Assembly: GCF_004365635.1 (NCBI RefSeq)
Contig: NZ_SOBH01000006.1
Coordinates: 1 to 51,944 of the forward strand
Length of the DNA: 51,944 nt
Reading direction: 5' to 3'
Origin: Litoreibacter halocynthiae
GTDB taxonomy: Bacteria > Pseudomonadota > Alphaproteobacteria > Rhodobacterales > Rhodobacteraceae
This document shows positions 1-8,102 of the stretch, piece after piece; position 1 is the first letter of the stretch, and the number at the start of each line of letters is the position of its first letter. The notes under the pieces were generated by a model. The model worked only from the letters and a program-made list of their open reading frames with translations, searched no databases and was not told the DNA's origin. A program made the position numbers and the translations under genes.

Positions 1-149
1 AGGCGCATCAAGGGCAACGGCACTCCAAATTAAGCTAGCAGACAAGCGAAACGTGTTTGATTCGCGGTAAGCCCCATTACGGCATCTTTCCCTTTGAGGG
101 GTCAGTGGGCCTTCATCGCCTGGGGTTTCAGGAGGGGGTGTCCCCTGCC

Positions 150-539
150 CTACCAGTCGCGCGCCAGCATGATGGTGAGCACGCGGACGGTGGTGGCGGG
201 ATTGTCTGGGGTCTCCGCCCCATAGCGGAAGTCCGAATCCGCCTCATAGAGATTGATTTTCCAGAACACGGTCTCGCCCCGGATCTCGACCGCCCCGAAA
301 TCATGCCAGCCTTCTGGGTCATTCTCAGGCTCGAACGTGGCAAACTCACCGGTTGCCTTCACCGCCTCGGCCATGAAGCCGTCACCGGCCTCCATAAGCG
401 CGCGGGTGACATGCATGCGGCCCTGGATGGGCTGCGCAGGCGGCACCCCAAGGCACGCGAGCTTGCGAAACGCGTCGTTTTGCGCCGCGATCACGGTCGG
501 ATCCGGAAGGTCTGGCTGGGGTTGAAACTTCATGGACAT
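150..539 (-). CDS. DUF3768 family protein
   Basis: Protein of 129 residues that I recognise as the DUF3768 family, small cytoplasmic proteins of unknown function common on alphaproteobacterial plasmids. Seen here: an N-terminal IAAQNDAFRK segment, a central HVTRAL stretch, then NDPEGWHDFGAVE and WKINLYEADSDF, and near the C-terminus TVRVLTIMLARDW, the usual end of the family. The ATG at 539 follows a strong AAAGGAG site; a second ATG two codons later is also possible. No signal peptide or membrane segment is visible. It sits next to other plasmid accessory genes but is separated from the esterase downstream. The family is clear; the function is not known. Confidence 0.85.
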   Translation of the reverse strand: MSMKFQPQPDLPDPTVIAAQNDAFRKLACLGVPPAQPIQGRMHVTRALMEAGDGFMAEAVKATGEFATFEPENDPEGWHDFGAVEIRGETVFWKINLYEADSDFRYGAETPDNPATTVRVLTIMLARDW

Positions 540-638
540 GGGAATCTCCTTTGAGAAGTTGAAACACCCTTCCCAAAGCCTGCTTTTTCTTTTCCGTGCG
601 GCGGAAAGCCCGGTCCAAACTTGCCAGAACCAAACAGT

Positions 639-1679
639 TTACACGATAGTAATATCCTGCAGACCAGTAAGCGATCCGCCCGCCGCTATATGAGTATCGA
701 TCGCGTGTCTGATCCTGGCCAGCGCGGCTGTAGATGACGTCGTCATGCTGTCGTAGGCCTGAAAATCATGCGGCATGTCCGGCCAAAGATCGAGCGACAC
801 GTCGGCACCGTTTTCTTTCTGAACCTGCGCGAACTCGATGATCATATCCCGCAAGACCTCGCGCCCTCCGGCTTGCAGATATAGCGGAGCAAGACCGCTA
901 TAGTCATGGGAGATCGGAGACAAAGCTTCGCGCCCAAACGCCTGATCGGGATCAAGCCATTTGCCGAATTGTAGCGCCATCCAGCCTTGAACCAGATCAG
1001 TGGGATTGTTGCCCTGCAGGCTTGCGCCGCGATCCCCAATATCAGTCCATGGGCAAAGCCCGATACAAAGCGCAGGCTGCGGTTTGTCCTGAGCCTTGAG
1101 CGATTGTAGCAGCATCAATGCCATATGCCCCCCTGCGCTGTCGCCAATCACGACGATCTTTTCTGCAGTCACCTGCGCCGCCAGAAAGTTCCACGCGGCG
1201 ATAGCGTCTTCGGCCTGTGCAGGATGAGGGTGTTCCGGTGTCAAGCGGTAGTCAGGCGCAAACAATCTGGCGCCGGTATGGTGAGAAAGCATCTGCGCGA
1301 AACGGCCACTTACCCCGCCATGGAACGTATACCCGCCGCCGTGGAAATACAGCAGAACCGCCTCGCTCTCACGGTGTTTTGGGTCATACCAGCGCCCGCT
1401 TATCCCCTGTGCCGCCGAAGAGGTCACCTCGTAGATATCATCTGTCTGCGTCTGGAGACTGTCGAACAGTTCGCGCCCCTGCGCGATATCGCGATGGCGC
1501 ATTGCCGCGGTGAATTGATGACGGACAAACCGGATTCCGGTTTCCATATTGGCATCCCAATCATCGGCCATACGCCTCCCGAGCGCATGCCGTATCGACG
1601 TTGCGATTGCGATCTGACTGAGTTTTGCAAGGCTGCGCAGCCGAAGCGCGAGCGGGCCTGAATAGACGATTTTAACCAC
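639..1679 (-). CDS. alpha/beta hydrolase, hormone-sensitive lipase type
   Basis: Probable carboxylesterase of 346 residues. The HSL-family oxyanion motif HGGG is at residues 113-116, the nucleophile elbow GDSAGG at 179-184 (Ser181), a likely catalytic Asp near 278 (LRDMI) and the catalytic His at 304 in MPHDF, so the triad looks complete. It would hydrolyse short acyl esters in the cytoplasm; no signal peptide is obvious. The start is a GTG at 1679 with GAGG about 8 bases upstream. It is transcribed divergently from the AraC-type gene at 1766 across an 86-bp gap, a layout typical of a regulator and its target, so that AraC protein is the likely controller. The true substrate is unknown. Confidence 0.88.
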   Translation of the reverse strand: MVKIVYSGPLALRLRSLAKLSQIAIATSIRHALGRRMADDWDANMETGIRFVRHQFTAAMRHRDIAQGRELFDSLQTQTDDIYEVTSSAAQGISGRWYDPKHRESEAVLLYFHGGGYTFHGGVSGRFAQMLSHHTGARLFAPDYRLTPEHPHPAQAEDAIAAWNFLAAQVTAEKIVVIGDSAGGHMALMLLQSLKAQDKPQPALCIGLCPWTDIGDRGASLQGNNPTDLVQGWMALQFGKWLDPDQAFGREALSPISHDYSGLAPLYLQAGGREVLRDMIIEFAQVQKENGADVSLDLWPDMPHDFQAYDSMTTSSTAALARIRHAIDTHIAAGGSLTGLQDITIV

Positions 1680-1765
1680 GTTGATATCCTCGTTGCCAGT
1701 TTTGGCCTTCGTTGCCTCAGGAGGCGCGGCGAAATATAGAATGATTGCGTCACAAGGAGTTTTTC
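1680..1765. promoter_or_regulatory. shared divergent promoter region, esterase/AraC
   Basis: This 86-bp gap separates two divergent genes and must hold both start regions. An AAGGAG ribosome site at 1754-1759 sets the AraC start, and GAGG on the other strand sets the esterase GTG. No clear sigma-70 boxes or palindrome can be named. Confidence 0.4.
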
Positions 1766-2590
1766 ATGTCGCCGGTCTCAAAACTGTTCCTGCCGCCGCC
1801 TGCTTTGGGGGGCTGCCTCATGGCGGGAATTTTTCGGGACACGCGTGGCGCAGATCTATCGGCCGCGAACCGGATGAACCATTTTCCGGCCTCTCCGCTT
1901 GTTGCGATCACACTCGTTCAGCACGGCACGATTCACATGCTCCCAGCGAGGACAAGCTGGCGGGGCGCTGCTGACGCGCCAATCCTCCCCAAAAAATCGG
2001 TGCTGCCACCGCAGGACGTGCCAGTGTCCAGTTGGGCGCAAGGCGATGTTGTTGCACTGACGGTCGGGGTCTATCCTGACGCATGGCTTGCCCTCGGGGG
2101 GGATAGCGCTTGTACAACGTTAGCACCCGTCTTTGATCAGGCGTTGGAGGGCTTTGATACCGAAGACGACGCGACCGCAGGATGGATCAAGTTCTGCGAA
2201 ACGCTCGAAAATACTTGGCGTGATGCCCGACCGAAAACCTGGCAGCCTGCCGCGCGCATTTCAGACTGGACCAAGGCACTGGCGACCCGCGCGGCTCTGT
2301 CGGGGTCGGGGCGCAGCGTTCGCAGCATTGAACGCAGGATCATGCGTTACTCCGGTCACACGCGGCGCAGTTTGGCGTTCTTTTCGGCCTTCGAACAGCT
2401 CCATGAAATTTCAAGAAATGCAGCAGGTCAGCCATTGGCAGAAATCGCAATCGATGCGGGATATTCCGACCAGTCCCACATGGGACGTGCCGTGCGCCGC
2501 GCGACGGGCTTCTCTCCGGCCGAGCTCAATAAAGCCATTGAAGCCGAGGAGCCTTTTTGGTGCTATCGATTGCTCGGTGAGCGGTATTGA
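1766..2590 (+). CDS. AraC-family transcriptional regulator
   Basis: Regulator of 274 residues with an unassigned N-terminal sensing part (about 1-170) and a C-terminal AraC-type double helix-turn-helix. The first helix-turn-helix is around RSVRSIERRIMRYSG; the second is LAEIAIDAGYSDQSHMGRAV followed by the family hallmark TGFSPAEL. The ATG at 1766 has AAGGAG six bases upstream; an upstream in-frame TTG at 1745 lacks a good site and lies inside that signal region, so I reject it. Divergent from the esterase at 639-1679, which it probably regulates. The inducer is not known. Confidence 0.82.
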   Translation: MSPVSKLFLPPPALGGCLMAGIFRDTRGADLSAANRMNHFPASPLVAITLVQHGTIHMLPARTSWRGAADAPILPKKSVLPPQDVPVSSWAQGDVVALTVGVYPDAWLALGGDSACTTLAPVFDQALEGFDTEDDATAGWIKFCETLENTWRDARPKTWQPAARISDWTKALATRAALSGSGRSVRSIERRIMRYSGHTRRSLAFFSAFEQLHEISRNAAGQPLAEIAIDAGYSDQSHMGRAVRRATGFSPAELNKAIEAEEPFWCYRLLGERY

Positions 2591-2681
2591 CCGGCGCGCA
2601 TGTGCGAACATTTGTGCATCCTGCAGCATCGGTTGAAATGGGCTTACAGCTGCCATTTTCTGCTTTGCGGCAAAGCATAGG

Positions 2682-3620
2682 TCAAGCGGCCTCGGCGCTG
2701 CGCCCTGCCCTGCCCGTCTCCGATCTGGCGATCAGGTAGTCGCAGGCACGTTGCGCGTCCGCGGCGTGCCGGAAGATCGCGCCCTTGTCCGACCGAAGAA
2801 CGCGCAACCAGTTGTGGAGATAGGCGGCATTCAACTCGAGCGTATGAGCCGTGAAGCCGAGCGTCTGACCCAGGAACACCGAGGTCAATTCCGCGACGAT
2901 CTCCTCGCGTGCGTAAGAGGTGTTGCCGAACTTCGAGAGCCCGAAATCACGGTTCAGTCGATGCCGGGCCTTCGTGGCATGGGCCAGCTCATGCGCCCAG
3001 ACCCCGTAGAAATTGCGCGGGTCCTGGAACCGCGTGATGGATGGCATGTAGACCTTGTCCACGGGGGGCAAATAGTACGCCTCCGTGCCCGTGAAGACGG
3101 TCGTGATGTCGATGGCATCGAAAAACGCCTGCATGTGCGGGATGGGCTCGGACGGCGGATGCTCGGGCGCGGGCTCCGGGTCTGGGAAGAAGCTGTCGGG
3201 CAGGCCATCGATCTGGCAGGCATTGAACACGCGGTAGGATTTCTGGAAGCGGAAGATGCGGGCTTCCTCGGAGCGATCATCGCCATCGCTGCGGTCGTCC
3301 TCGCCGCCCGCGTCTTTCCGGCTTTGGCCGTAATAGACGACGACAGAGGATTTCTCGCCCTTGCGGACCTTTGCGTCCAACGCATTGGCCTGAGGCAGAG
3401 TCATCCAGAAGGGAGAGCTGTGGCCCGCCATCACGGTCCGCATCGTCAGCAGGAAGTTGTTCACCCCCTGGTAGGGTTCGCCGCCCACGCGCAGGGGGCG
3501 TGAGCTGCCGCCTGCGGTCCAGGGCTTGCGCCACGGCAGGACGCCGCGCTCGATGATGCGGATGATTTCGTTTGTGATGACCTCGGAGGCATCGAATTTG
3601 GTCGTGCGGGATCGGGCCAT
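2682..3620 (-). CDS. ArdC-like antirestriction protein / zincin metallopeptidase
   Basis: Protein of 312 residues with the ArdC architecture: an N-terminal single-stranded-DNA-binding domain (about 10-135, with LPWRKPW and GVNNFLL) and a C-terminal zincin domain (about 155-300). The zinc motif HELAH is at 210-214, with a third ligand probably in EEIVAEL at 239-245. Known members (ArdC, TraC primases' N-terminal part) coat incoming plasmid DNA and protect it from restriction; a protective role here is inferred from the family. The ATG at 3620 follows AAAGGAGG, so a longer in-frame start at 3704 is rejected. It belongs with the DarB-like gene at 43697 as a candidate anti-defence gene of this plasmid. 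Confidence 0.88.
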   Translation of the reverse strand: MARSRTTKFDASEVITNEIIRIIERGVLPWRKPWTAGGSSRPLRVGGEPYQGVNNFLLTMRTVMAGHSSPFWMTLPQANALDAKVRKGEKSSVVVYYGQSRKDAGGEDDRSDGDDRSEEARIFRFQKSYRVFNACQIDGLPDSFFPDPEPAPEHPPSEPIPHMQAFFDAIDITTVFTGTEAYYLPPVDKVYMPSITRFQDPRNFYGVWAHELAHATKARHRLNRDFGLSKFGNTSYAREEIVAELTSVFLGQTLGFTAHTLELNAAYLHNWLRVLRSDKGAIFRHAADAQRACDYLIARSETGRAGRSAEAA

Positions 3621-3660
3621 GGCTGGCCTCCTTTCGAGTTTTGGTGAGAGGGAATGGTGA

Positions 3661-4131
3661 TCAGATTGACTGAAGGGGCCTCGGATCGTTGGCGATCCTG
3701 GCACCGAGGGCTTCGACCATGTCGATGTAGGCGGTCAGCGAGACGGATCTGCCAGAACCGCAAGGATCAGGGTCGACCGATCCGTCCCGCGCCACCCGCG
3801 GCAGTCGCGCGAAGGCAATGACATCGGTGACGGGTCGGATATCGATGAAGGGCGTCCCTCGTGCGACCGCAAGAGTGGCCAAGGGAAAGCGCTCGATCGG
3901 CGCGAAGGTCGAAACGGTGGTCCAACCGAGATGGAGGAATGTCCCACCCTCCCCGCAGATCACGTGCGCGTTTGGCAATGGCACCGCCTGCTTCAGATAG
4001 CCGAGATCACGCAGGACGGTCTCACGCTCGAGCTGCAGTGCCTGGCCCGTCTGGCCGGTTCGGCGTAGTTCCTTGTGCCGCCACCACGAGGCGGCGGTCG
4101 CGCGTAACACGCACAAGACACCTGTTTGCAT
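3661..4131 (-). CDS. hypothetical plasmid protein
   Basis: An open frame of 156 residues just upstream of, and co-directional with, the ArdC-like gene (40-bp gap). I do not recognise the family. It starts with a basic stretch, has a middle VICGEGGTFLHLGW and ends AYIDMVEALGARI. No transmembrane segment or signal peptide is evident. The ATG at 4131 is preferred because GAAGGG lies upstream; a TTG/ATG pair at 4149-4144 has no ribosome site. Its neighbourhood suggests a plasmid maintenance or establishment role, but nothing in the protein shows it. Confidence 0.6.
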   Translation of the reverse strand: MQTGVLCVLRATAASWWRHKELRRTGQTGQALQLERETVLRDLGYLKQAVPLPNAHVICGEGGTFLHLGWTTVSTFAPIERFPLATLAVARGTPFIDIRPVTDVIAFARLPRVARDGSVDPDPCGSGRSVSLTAYIDMVEALGARIANDPRPLQSI

Positions 4132-4212
4132 CGGAATGCCCTTCATCAATAACAGCAGACCGGAATCCGGCCCGGACCCATCTGAGGGACCCCAAAGGCC
4201 CTCATCCGTCAG

Positions 4213-4281
4213 TCACAAAACCCGAAGGACACTTTCTCTTTTTCCGGCCCCTTTGGGCACACAACAAAACCGAAAAGCCCG
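4213..4281 (-). repeat. weak copy of backbone leader motif
   Basis: Upstream of the gene at 3661-4131 the stretch beginning TCACAAAACCCGAAGG, and again CACACAACAAAACC followed by AAAAGCCC, resembles the leader motif found before three other backbone genes (43259, 47994 and 51831). The match is partial, so this is listed at low confidence. Confidence 0.3.
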
Positions 4282-4321
4282 GCCCTTCTGCCGAAGCCAT
4301 TGATTTCATGCAGCAATTCCA

Positions 4322-4421
4322 GATCGGCAGGCAAGATCGGCAACGCATATCGGCAAAACCTTGCTTGAAAGTACGAAATGTGTTTATTTTTCAATTACTT
4401 TGCAAACATGGAAGATCGGCA
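4322..4421 (+). repeat. four direct repeats of (G/T)ATCGGCA before the fic gene
   Basis: ATCGGCA-type octamers start at 4322, 4335 and 4348, exactly 13 bp apart, and a fourth starts at 4414, four bases before the fic start codon. Three are GATCGGCA and one is TATCGGCA. The spacing suggests protein-binding sites controlling the fic promoter, possibly read by the winged-helix domain at the end of the Fic protein itself. Confidence 0.6.
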
Positions 4422-4424
4422 AAA

Positions 4425-5627
4425 ATGCTGGAAACACCCGCCAGGATCGAACCCTGCTTCTTCGAGGAGCATATTCCCACAGAACTGGCAGACCTTTCGG
4501 TCGACATCCAGAGGGAAGCCACCGGGCTGGGACAAGGGTTGCATCCTGACAGCGCAGCCGAGCTTGCCGATCTCGTCCGCGTGATGAACTGCTACTACTC
4601 CAACCTGATCGAAGGACACAACACGCGCCCCCGCGACATCGAAAGGGCGCTGGCGGGCGCCGAGCTTGAGGAAGAAACCCGTCCCCTCGCCCTTGAGGCC
4701 CGAGCGCACGTCATCGTTCAACGGGCCATCGACGAGATGCATCGCAAGGGCACCCTGCCCCGCCCCACATCCGTCGAATTCCTGACTTGGGTCCATAAGA
4801 GCTTCTACGAAGAGATGCCGGATGAGTTTCGGGTCATCGAACATCCCGACGGCACTCAAGAGCCCATCGTTCCGGGACGCATGCGCCAGGATGATGATCG
4901 GGAAGTTGCGGTCGGGCGCCACCTACCTCCTTCATCGTCGCGCGTCGCGGCATTCATGGACCATTTCGACAAACGATTTCAGATTGCGGCGCGGTCTTCG
5001 AGCGGACGGATCATCGCGATCGCCTCTGCACATCACCGGCTCAACTACATCCACCCTTTCCCGGATGGGAACGGTCGTGTCAGCAGACTGATGTCTCATG
5101 CCATGGCCCTCACAGCGGGGATTGGTGGCCAAGGGCTCTGGTCCGTATCACGTGGGCTGGCCCGCGGGCTAACCGATCGGGGCGAGTACAAACGGATGAT
5201 GGATCTGGCCGACAGTCCACGCCGCGGAGACCGCGACGGACGGGGGAACCTGTCAGAAGCGGCACTGAAGACGTTTAGTGAATGGTTCCTAAAGGTGACG
5301 CTCGACCAGATCACCTTCTCAGCAAGATTGTTCGATCTCGGCGGACTAGACCAACGGTATCGTCGTCTTGTTGCAGATACCATCGATGACAAGCGAGCGC
5401 CGGAACTAATCTCGGCGGTTCTTCGTCATGGGGCACTGGAACGAGGCGATGCGCAGATTGTGCTCAAGACGTCCGAGCGTACTGCTCGCAACACGCTGAG
5501 TAAACTGACCGCCGCCGGATACATGACGTCCGCCTCGCCGAAGACGCCAGTACGGTTGGCGTTTCCGTTGGATTATCGAGAGCGGCTCTTTCCAAACCTC
5601 TTTGGAGACGGTGACCTCCCACAATAA
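4425..5627 (+). CDS. Fic family protein with C-terminal winged helix
   Basis: Fic-domain protein of 400 residues, expected to transfer AMP (or another nucleotide moiety) to a target protein. The catalytic signature HPFPDGNGRVSR is complete at 210-221. An autoinhibitory SNLIEG, fitting the (S/T)xxxE(G/N) consensus, lies at 59-64 on the N-terminal side, which makes this a class II Fic that keeps itself off. The last 70 residues (SERTARNTLSKLTAAGYM) form a winged-helix domain, as in many large Fic proteins. The ATG at 4425 is chosen because the Fic N-terminal domain begins there; upstream in-frame codons cross the repeats at 4322-4421. No separate antitoxin gene is adjacent. Target unknown. Confidence 0.88.
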   Translation: MLETPARIEPCFFEEHIPTELADLSVDIQREATGLGQGLHPDSAAELADLVRVMNCYYSNLIEGHNTRPRDIERALAGAELEEETRPLALEARAHVIVQRAIDEMHRKGTLPRPTSVEFLTWVHKSFYEEMPDEFRVIEHPDGTQEPIVPGRMRQDDDREVAVGRHLPPSSSRVAAFMDHFDKRFQIAARSSSGRIIAIASAHHRLNYIHPFPDGNGRVSRLMSHAMALTAGIGGQGLWSVSRGLARGLTDRGEYKRMMDLADSPRRGDRDGRGNLSEAALKTFSEWFLKVTLDQITFSARLFDLGGLDQRYRRLVADTIDDKRAPELISAVLRHGALERGDAQIVLKTSERTARNTLSKLTAAGYMTSASPKTPVRLAFPLDYRERLFPNLFGDGDLPQ

Positions 5628-5713
5628 CTTTAGGCATTTAGGGTGTAATGCCTGGCCGCCGATTTCTTCCATGGGCGGCCAGATTTTCATCAAGGCTTGC
5701 TCGTGTGTCACTT

Positions 5714-5729
5714 GTCCACCGCGGTGGAC
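5714..5729. promoter_or_regulatory. parS-like 16-bp palindrome, copy 1
   Basis: Perfect palindrome GTCCACCGCGGTGGAC downstream of repC. An identical copy lies at 5823-5838. repABC plasmids carry 16-bp palindromic centromeres bound by RepB, often just after repC, so this is the predicted partition and incompatibility site. Here the symmetry extends by one base each side. Confidence 0.75.
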
Positions 5730-5822
5730 ATCTGCTGGTCTGAGATAAACTGAAGAACCACCATGCGCCGCTACGTGCGTTTGGACAGTTTTGGTTGCCA
5801 CAAGCGCCGCTTCTCGTTCGAA

Positions 5823-5838
5823 GTCCACCGCGGTGGAC
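5823..5838. promoter_or_regulatory. parS-like 16-bp palindrome, copy 2
   Basis: Second perfect copy of GTCCACCGCGGTGGAC, ending one base before the repC stop codon and 109 bp from copy 1. Two identical sites next to repC strongly suggest the RepB-binding centromere of this plasmid. Confidence 0.78.
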
Positions 5839-5839
5839 A

Positions 5840-6895
5840 TTAGACAGTTCGCTCATTGTTTTCGGACAGTCGCTTGATCAAAGCTAATGGATCAAATTGG
5901 TTTTGCCTTTGACCCAGGGTGATACTGTGAAAATACGCTCCAAAATCCCTGATGCGTTTTCCAAGCTGTAGCATGATGAAGATCGCGCATGACGCTTTCT
6001 GAGCTCCTACAGCATTCTTGGCTTTCTCGAAAGTCTCTGGGTGAATGCCCATCATGGGTGCAAGTGTTCGAGCATGGTTTTCAATGTCCAACCAGTTTCT
6101 AAGTCTCTCTGTGGAGAACGATGTCGCCTGATCGCAGACTGAGGTCAGCAAGTCTGGTTTCAGGGCCTCAAGGCCTATGTTGCTATCTAAATCTTTTTTT
6201 TCTTCTTCAGACTTAGATTGATGCCGGACAGTTTGTCCGTCATTGGCGGGCAATTCCATAGTTTCAGGCGGGTCATCCGGGGTAGACAAACTCTGGCATT
6301 CTGCATCTGTATTGGCGAGCAGAGCGTGGTATTCGGGGAGGCTCAGCTTCCTGCGTAGAGCTTTCCGTGCGTGGTTGATGAATGCGTTGCTAGGATCGTG
6401 CTCTTCCAAATGGGCGAGCTTTGTAAGGATCTGTTTGCGGACAAATATCCGATCTCGCCGGTTATTCTCCATCTCTTGCGCGATGGCTATAAGCTCGCTC
6501 GCACGTTGGAGCAGGGGGGTGAGAGACAATCCATAACTGATGCACTCCCCGCCGGATGAGCGAACGCGGTAGCGCTTTCGGTTCGAGCTGTCATTGCGCT
6601 TGATGAATCCGAGTTCAACGAAGCGGTTGATGTGCCTCCGGAGTGTCCGTTCGTCGATTCCGCCAACGCGCTGGCAAAGTGAATTGTTAGACGCAAAAAC
6701 CGTTTCGCCATGGCCAGGTTTCAGAAAACTGAGCATTGCTTGAAGTGTCTGTATGTGGCCAGGACGTAGACCAAACACGCTGCGTGCATCTCTCAGGGCT
6801 CTGAAGATGGTCCAGACGTCGGTTTCAGATGCGGGAAATGAGCCGCGGGTTGCATCAGCACCTGCGGCTTCGATCGAAAGTTTTGTAAATGCCAT
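5840..6895 (-). CDS. repC: plasmid replication initiator RepC
   Basis: Replication initiator of the repABC family, 351 residues from the ATG at 6895 (MAFTKLSIEA). Diagnostic stretches are RSVFGLRPGHIQTLQAML, the winged-helix segment RVGGIDERTLRRHINRFVELGF and SSNRKRYRVRS. In this family oriV lies inside repC; an A/T-rich tract at about 6187-6215 (coding for a lysine/glutamate-rich linker) is the obvious candidate. A longer in-frame start at 6967 would overlap the attenuator hairpin, so I prefer 6895. It is third in the repA-repB-repC operon, and its expression is probably set by the antisense RNA and attenuator upstream. The identification rests on family recognition plus gene order. Confidence 0.92.
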   Translation of the reverse strand: MAFTKLSIEAAGADATRGSFPASETDVWTIFRALRDARSVFGLRPGHIQTLQAMLSFLKPGHGETVFASNNSLCQRVGGIDERTLRRHINRFVELGFIKRNDSSNRKRYRVRSSGGECISYGLSLTPLLQRASELIAIAQEMENNRRDRIFVRKQILTKLAHLEEHDPSNAFINHARKALRRKLSLPEYHALLANTDAECQSLSTPDDPPETMELPANDGQTVRHQSKSEEEKKDLDSNIGLEALKPDLLTSVCDQATSFSTERLRNWLDIENHARTLAPMMGIHPETFEKAKNAVGAQKASCAIFIMLQLGKRIRDFGAYFHSITLGQRQNQFDPLALIKRLSENNERTV

Positions 6896-6962
6896 GGCTT
6901 GTTCACGACGACCGTTCGGCCCACAACTTCCCCGTCTCTTTCCTCGAATTTTCGCGGAAAAA

Positions 6963-6994
6963 GGCAAAAAATATCAGTCCACCGAATCGGTGAC
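6963..6994 (-). terminator. predicted attenuator in the repC leader
   Basis: Read on the minus strand, the imperfect inverted repeat covering 6977-6994 (stem around CACCGA/TCGGTG) is followed by TGATATTTTTT. This is an intrinsic-terminator shape inside the repB-repC leader, between the antisense RNA target and the repC start. In studied repABC plasmids the antisense RNA favours such a terminator and so limits RepC. Confidence 0.6.
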
Positions 6995-6996
6995 TC

Positions 6997-7025
6997 TTGA
7001 CCGGTATGCTGGAGGTTGCTACATC
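6997..7025 (+). promoter_or_regulatory. predicted promoter of the repABC antisense RNA
   Basis: On the plus strand TTGACC (6997-7002), a 17-bp spacer and TACATC (7020-7025) give a recognisable sigma-70-like promoter. It points into the repB-repC gap, opposite to repABC. Confidence 0.5.
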
Positions 7026-7031
7026 AAAGAT

Positions 7032-7084
7032 GCTAATCAGATGATGAGGGCTCTCCAGGGGAAACTTTGGGGGGCTCTTTTCTT
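7032..7084 (+). ncRNA. predicted counter-transcribed RNA (inc-alpha type)
   Basis: A roughly 53-nt antisense RNA is predicted in the repB-repC intergenic region, the place and orientation where repABC plasmids encode their incompatibility RNA. Its 3' end is a hairpin with arms AGGGCTCTCC (7047-7056) and GGGGGGCTCT (7069-7078), ten pairs if G-U is allowed, followed by TTTCTTTC. The promoter at 6997-7025 fits a start near 7032. It would pair with the repC leader and lower RepC synthesis. Start and end are inferred, not measured. Confidence 0.6.
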
Positions 7085-7133
7085 TCGGGTCTTCGCTTTT
7101 CTCCTCTGCTCGTGTTGCTCTGTGTGGCCTGGG

Positions 7134-8102
7134 TTAGGACCCAGAGCCTCTCTCATTCCGCCACTGTACGAAGAGTTGCAAAAGCGTAGCTTCCGCGTGC
7201 TCTTCGAGCCATTGGCCGAATTCTGGATTGTCCTTCTTGGTGACCTTGAGCGCGATCGCCTTCTCATCGATTGTCAGCGTGCCCAATGAACTGCCGTTCT
7301 CATCATTGATGACCGAAGTCAGCCCACGATTGGGCGGCTTCTTGTCGCTACGTGCTTTGCTCGAGCAAGCCGAATAGACCGCTTGGAACTTTTCGGAACT
7401 AGGAGTGTCGTCGGGCAGGGCGGCGAGCGCCTCTTTGGCGATGTCCACCAAATCTACCTTCACCGACAAGGCAGCTAGATCACCCCACTGCCGTCGTCCG
7501 ATCCCATGTGCTGGCCCGATGAGTTGAACAAGACCGTCTGGCAGTTGTTCTATGACGACCCTGTGGTTGGATACGCCTTGCCGGGTCAGACCTAGAGCAT
7601 CTTGAATGACACCGGGTTTGTACCCGGATTCTTGCATCTCTTTGATAAAAAGAGACTTTTCTATAAAAGACGGATCAAGCCTGAGGTTGTTCTCCTGGCC
7701 TTGAGCGATCAGAGATGCGTCATCGTCCAAGGTTCGAACAATTGCCTTGACCGTTCCACCGACCTTACGGATCGCCGCAAGCCTGCGGCGGCCGTAGATG
7801 ATGCGGTATCTGTCCGGTTGGGCAGATGGACGGACCATGATGGGCACTTGTTGGCCATGCTTGCGAATGCTCTCGGCCAACTCATCGATACTGGAATCTT
7901 CCAGCACCAACCGATCGCGCAGCCCATCCATGTCAATCTGATCGGGTTCGATATCGCGAATCGAGTTTGCTGTGATCTCGCGCAAAGAGTCGCGCAATCC
8001 TCCAACAGATCCCGGCAGCTTTGCCGCTTTTGGCGGGGTAGGGGAGGGGGCTCCGCTCTCCGTCTCATTCCTTGGAGGCTGGTTGAAGATGTTTCGGGCC
8101 AT
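7134..8102 (-). CDS. repB: plasmid partition protein RepB (ParB-like)
   Basis: Centromere-binding protein of the repABC system, 322 residues from the ATG at 8102 (MARNIFNQ). It has the ParB/Spo0J N-terminal part with ELAESIRKHGQQVPIMVRP and YGRRRLAAIRKVG, then a helix-turn-helix around IQDALGLTRQGVSNHRVV. The start codon overlaps the repA stop (ATGA), indicating translational coupling. It should bind the palindromes at 5714 and 5823 and work with the RepA ATPase in segregation. The antisense-RNA region follows before repC. Confidence 0.93.
   Translation of the reverse strand: MARNIFNQPPRNETESGAPSPTPPKAAKLPGSVGGLRDSLREITANSIRDIEPDQIDMDGLRDRLVLEDSSIDELAESIRKHGQQVPIMVRPSAQPDRYRIIYGRRRLAAIRKVGGTVKAIVRTLDDDASLIAQGQENNLRLDPSFIEKSLFIKEMQESGYKPGVIQDALGLTRQGVSNHRVVIEQLPDGLVQLIGPAHGIGRRQWGDLAALSVKVDLVDIAKEALAALPDDTPSSEKFQAVYSACSSKARSDKKPPNRGLTSVINDENGSSLGTLTIDEKAIALKVTKKDNPEFGQWLEEHAEATLLQLFVQWRNERGSGS

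Noticed and set aside
57-554. Plus-strand open frame of 165 codons
   Set aside because: Opposite the DUF3768 gene; no ribosome site or family.
4425-5627. Fic gene as a Doc toxin of a Phd-Doc pair
   Set aside because: The protein is 400 residues with its own inhibitory motif and a winged helix, and no Phd-type antitoxin gene is adjacent.
5406-5840. Minus-strand open frame of 144 codons after repC
   Set aside because: It runs across both parS-like palindromes and into the fic gene; the palindromes and Fic coding explain the region better.
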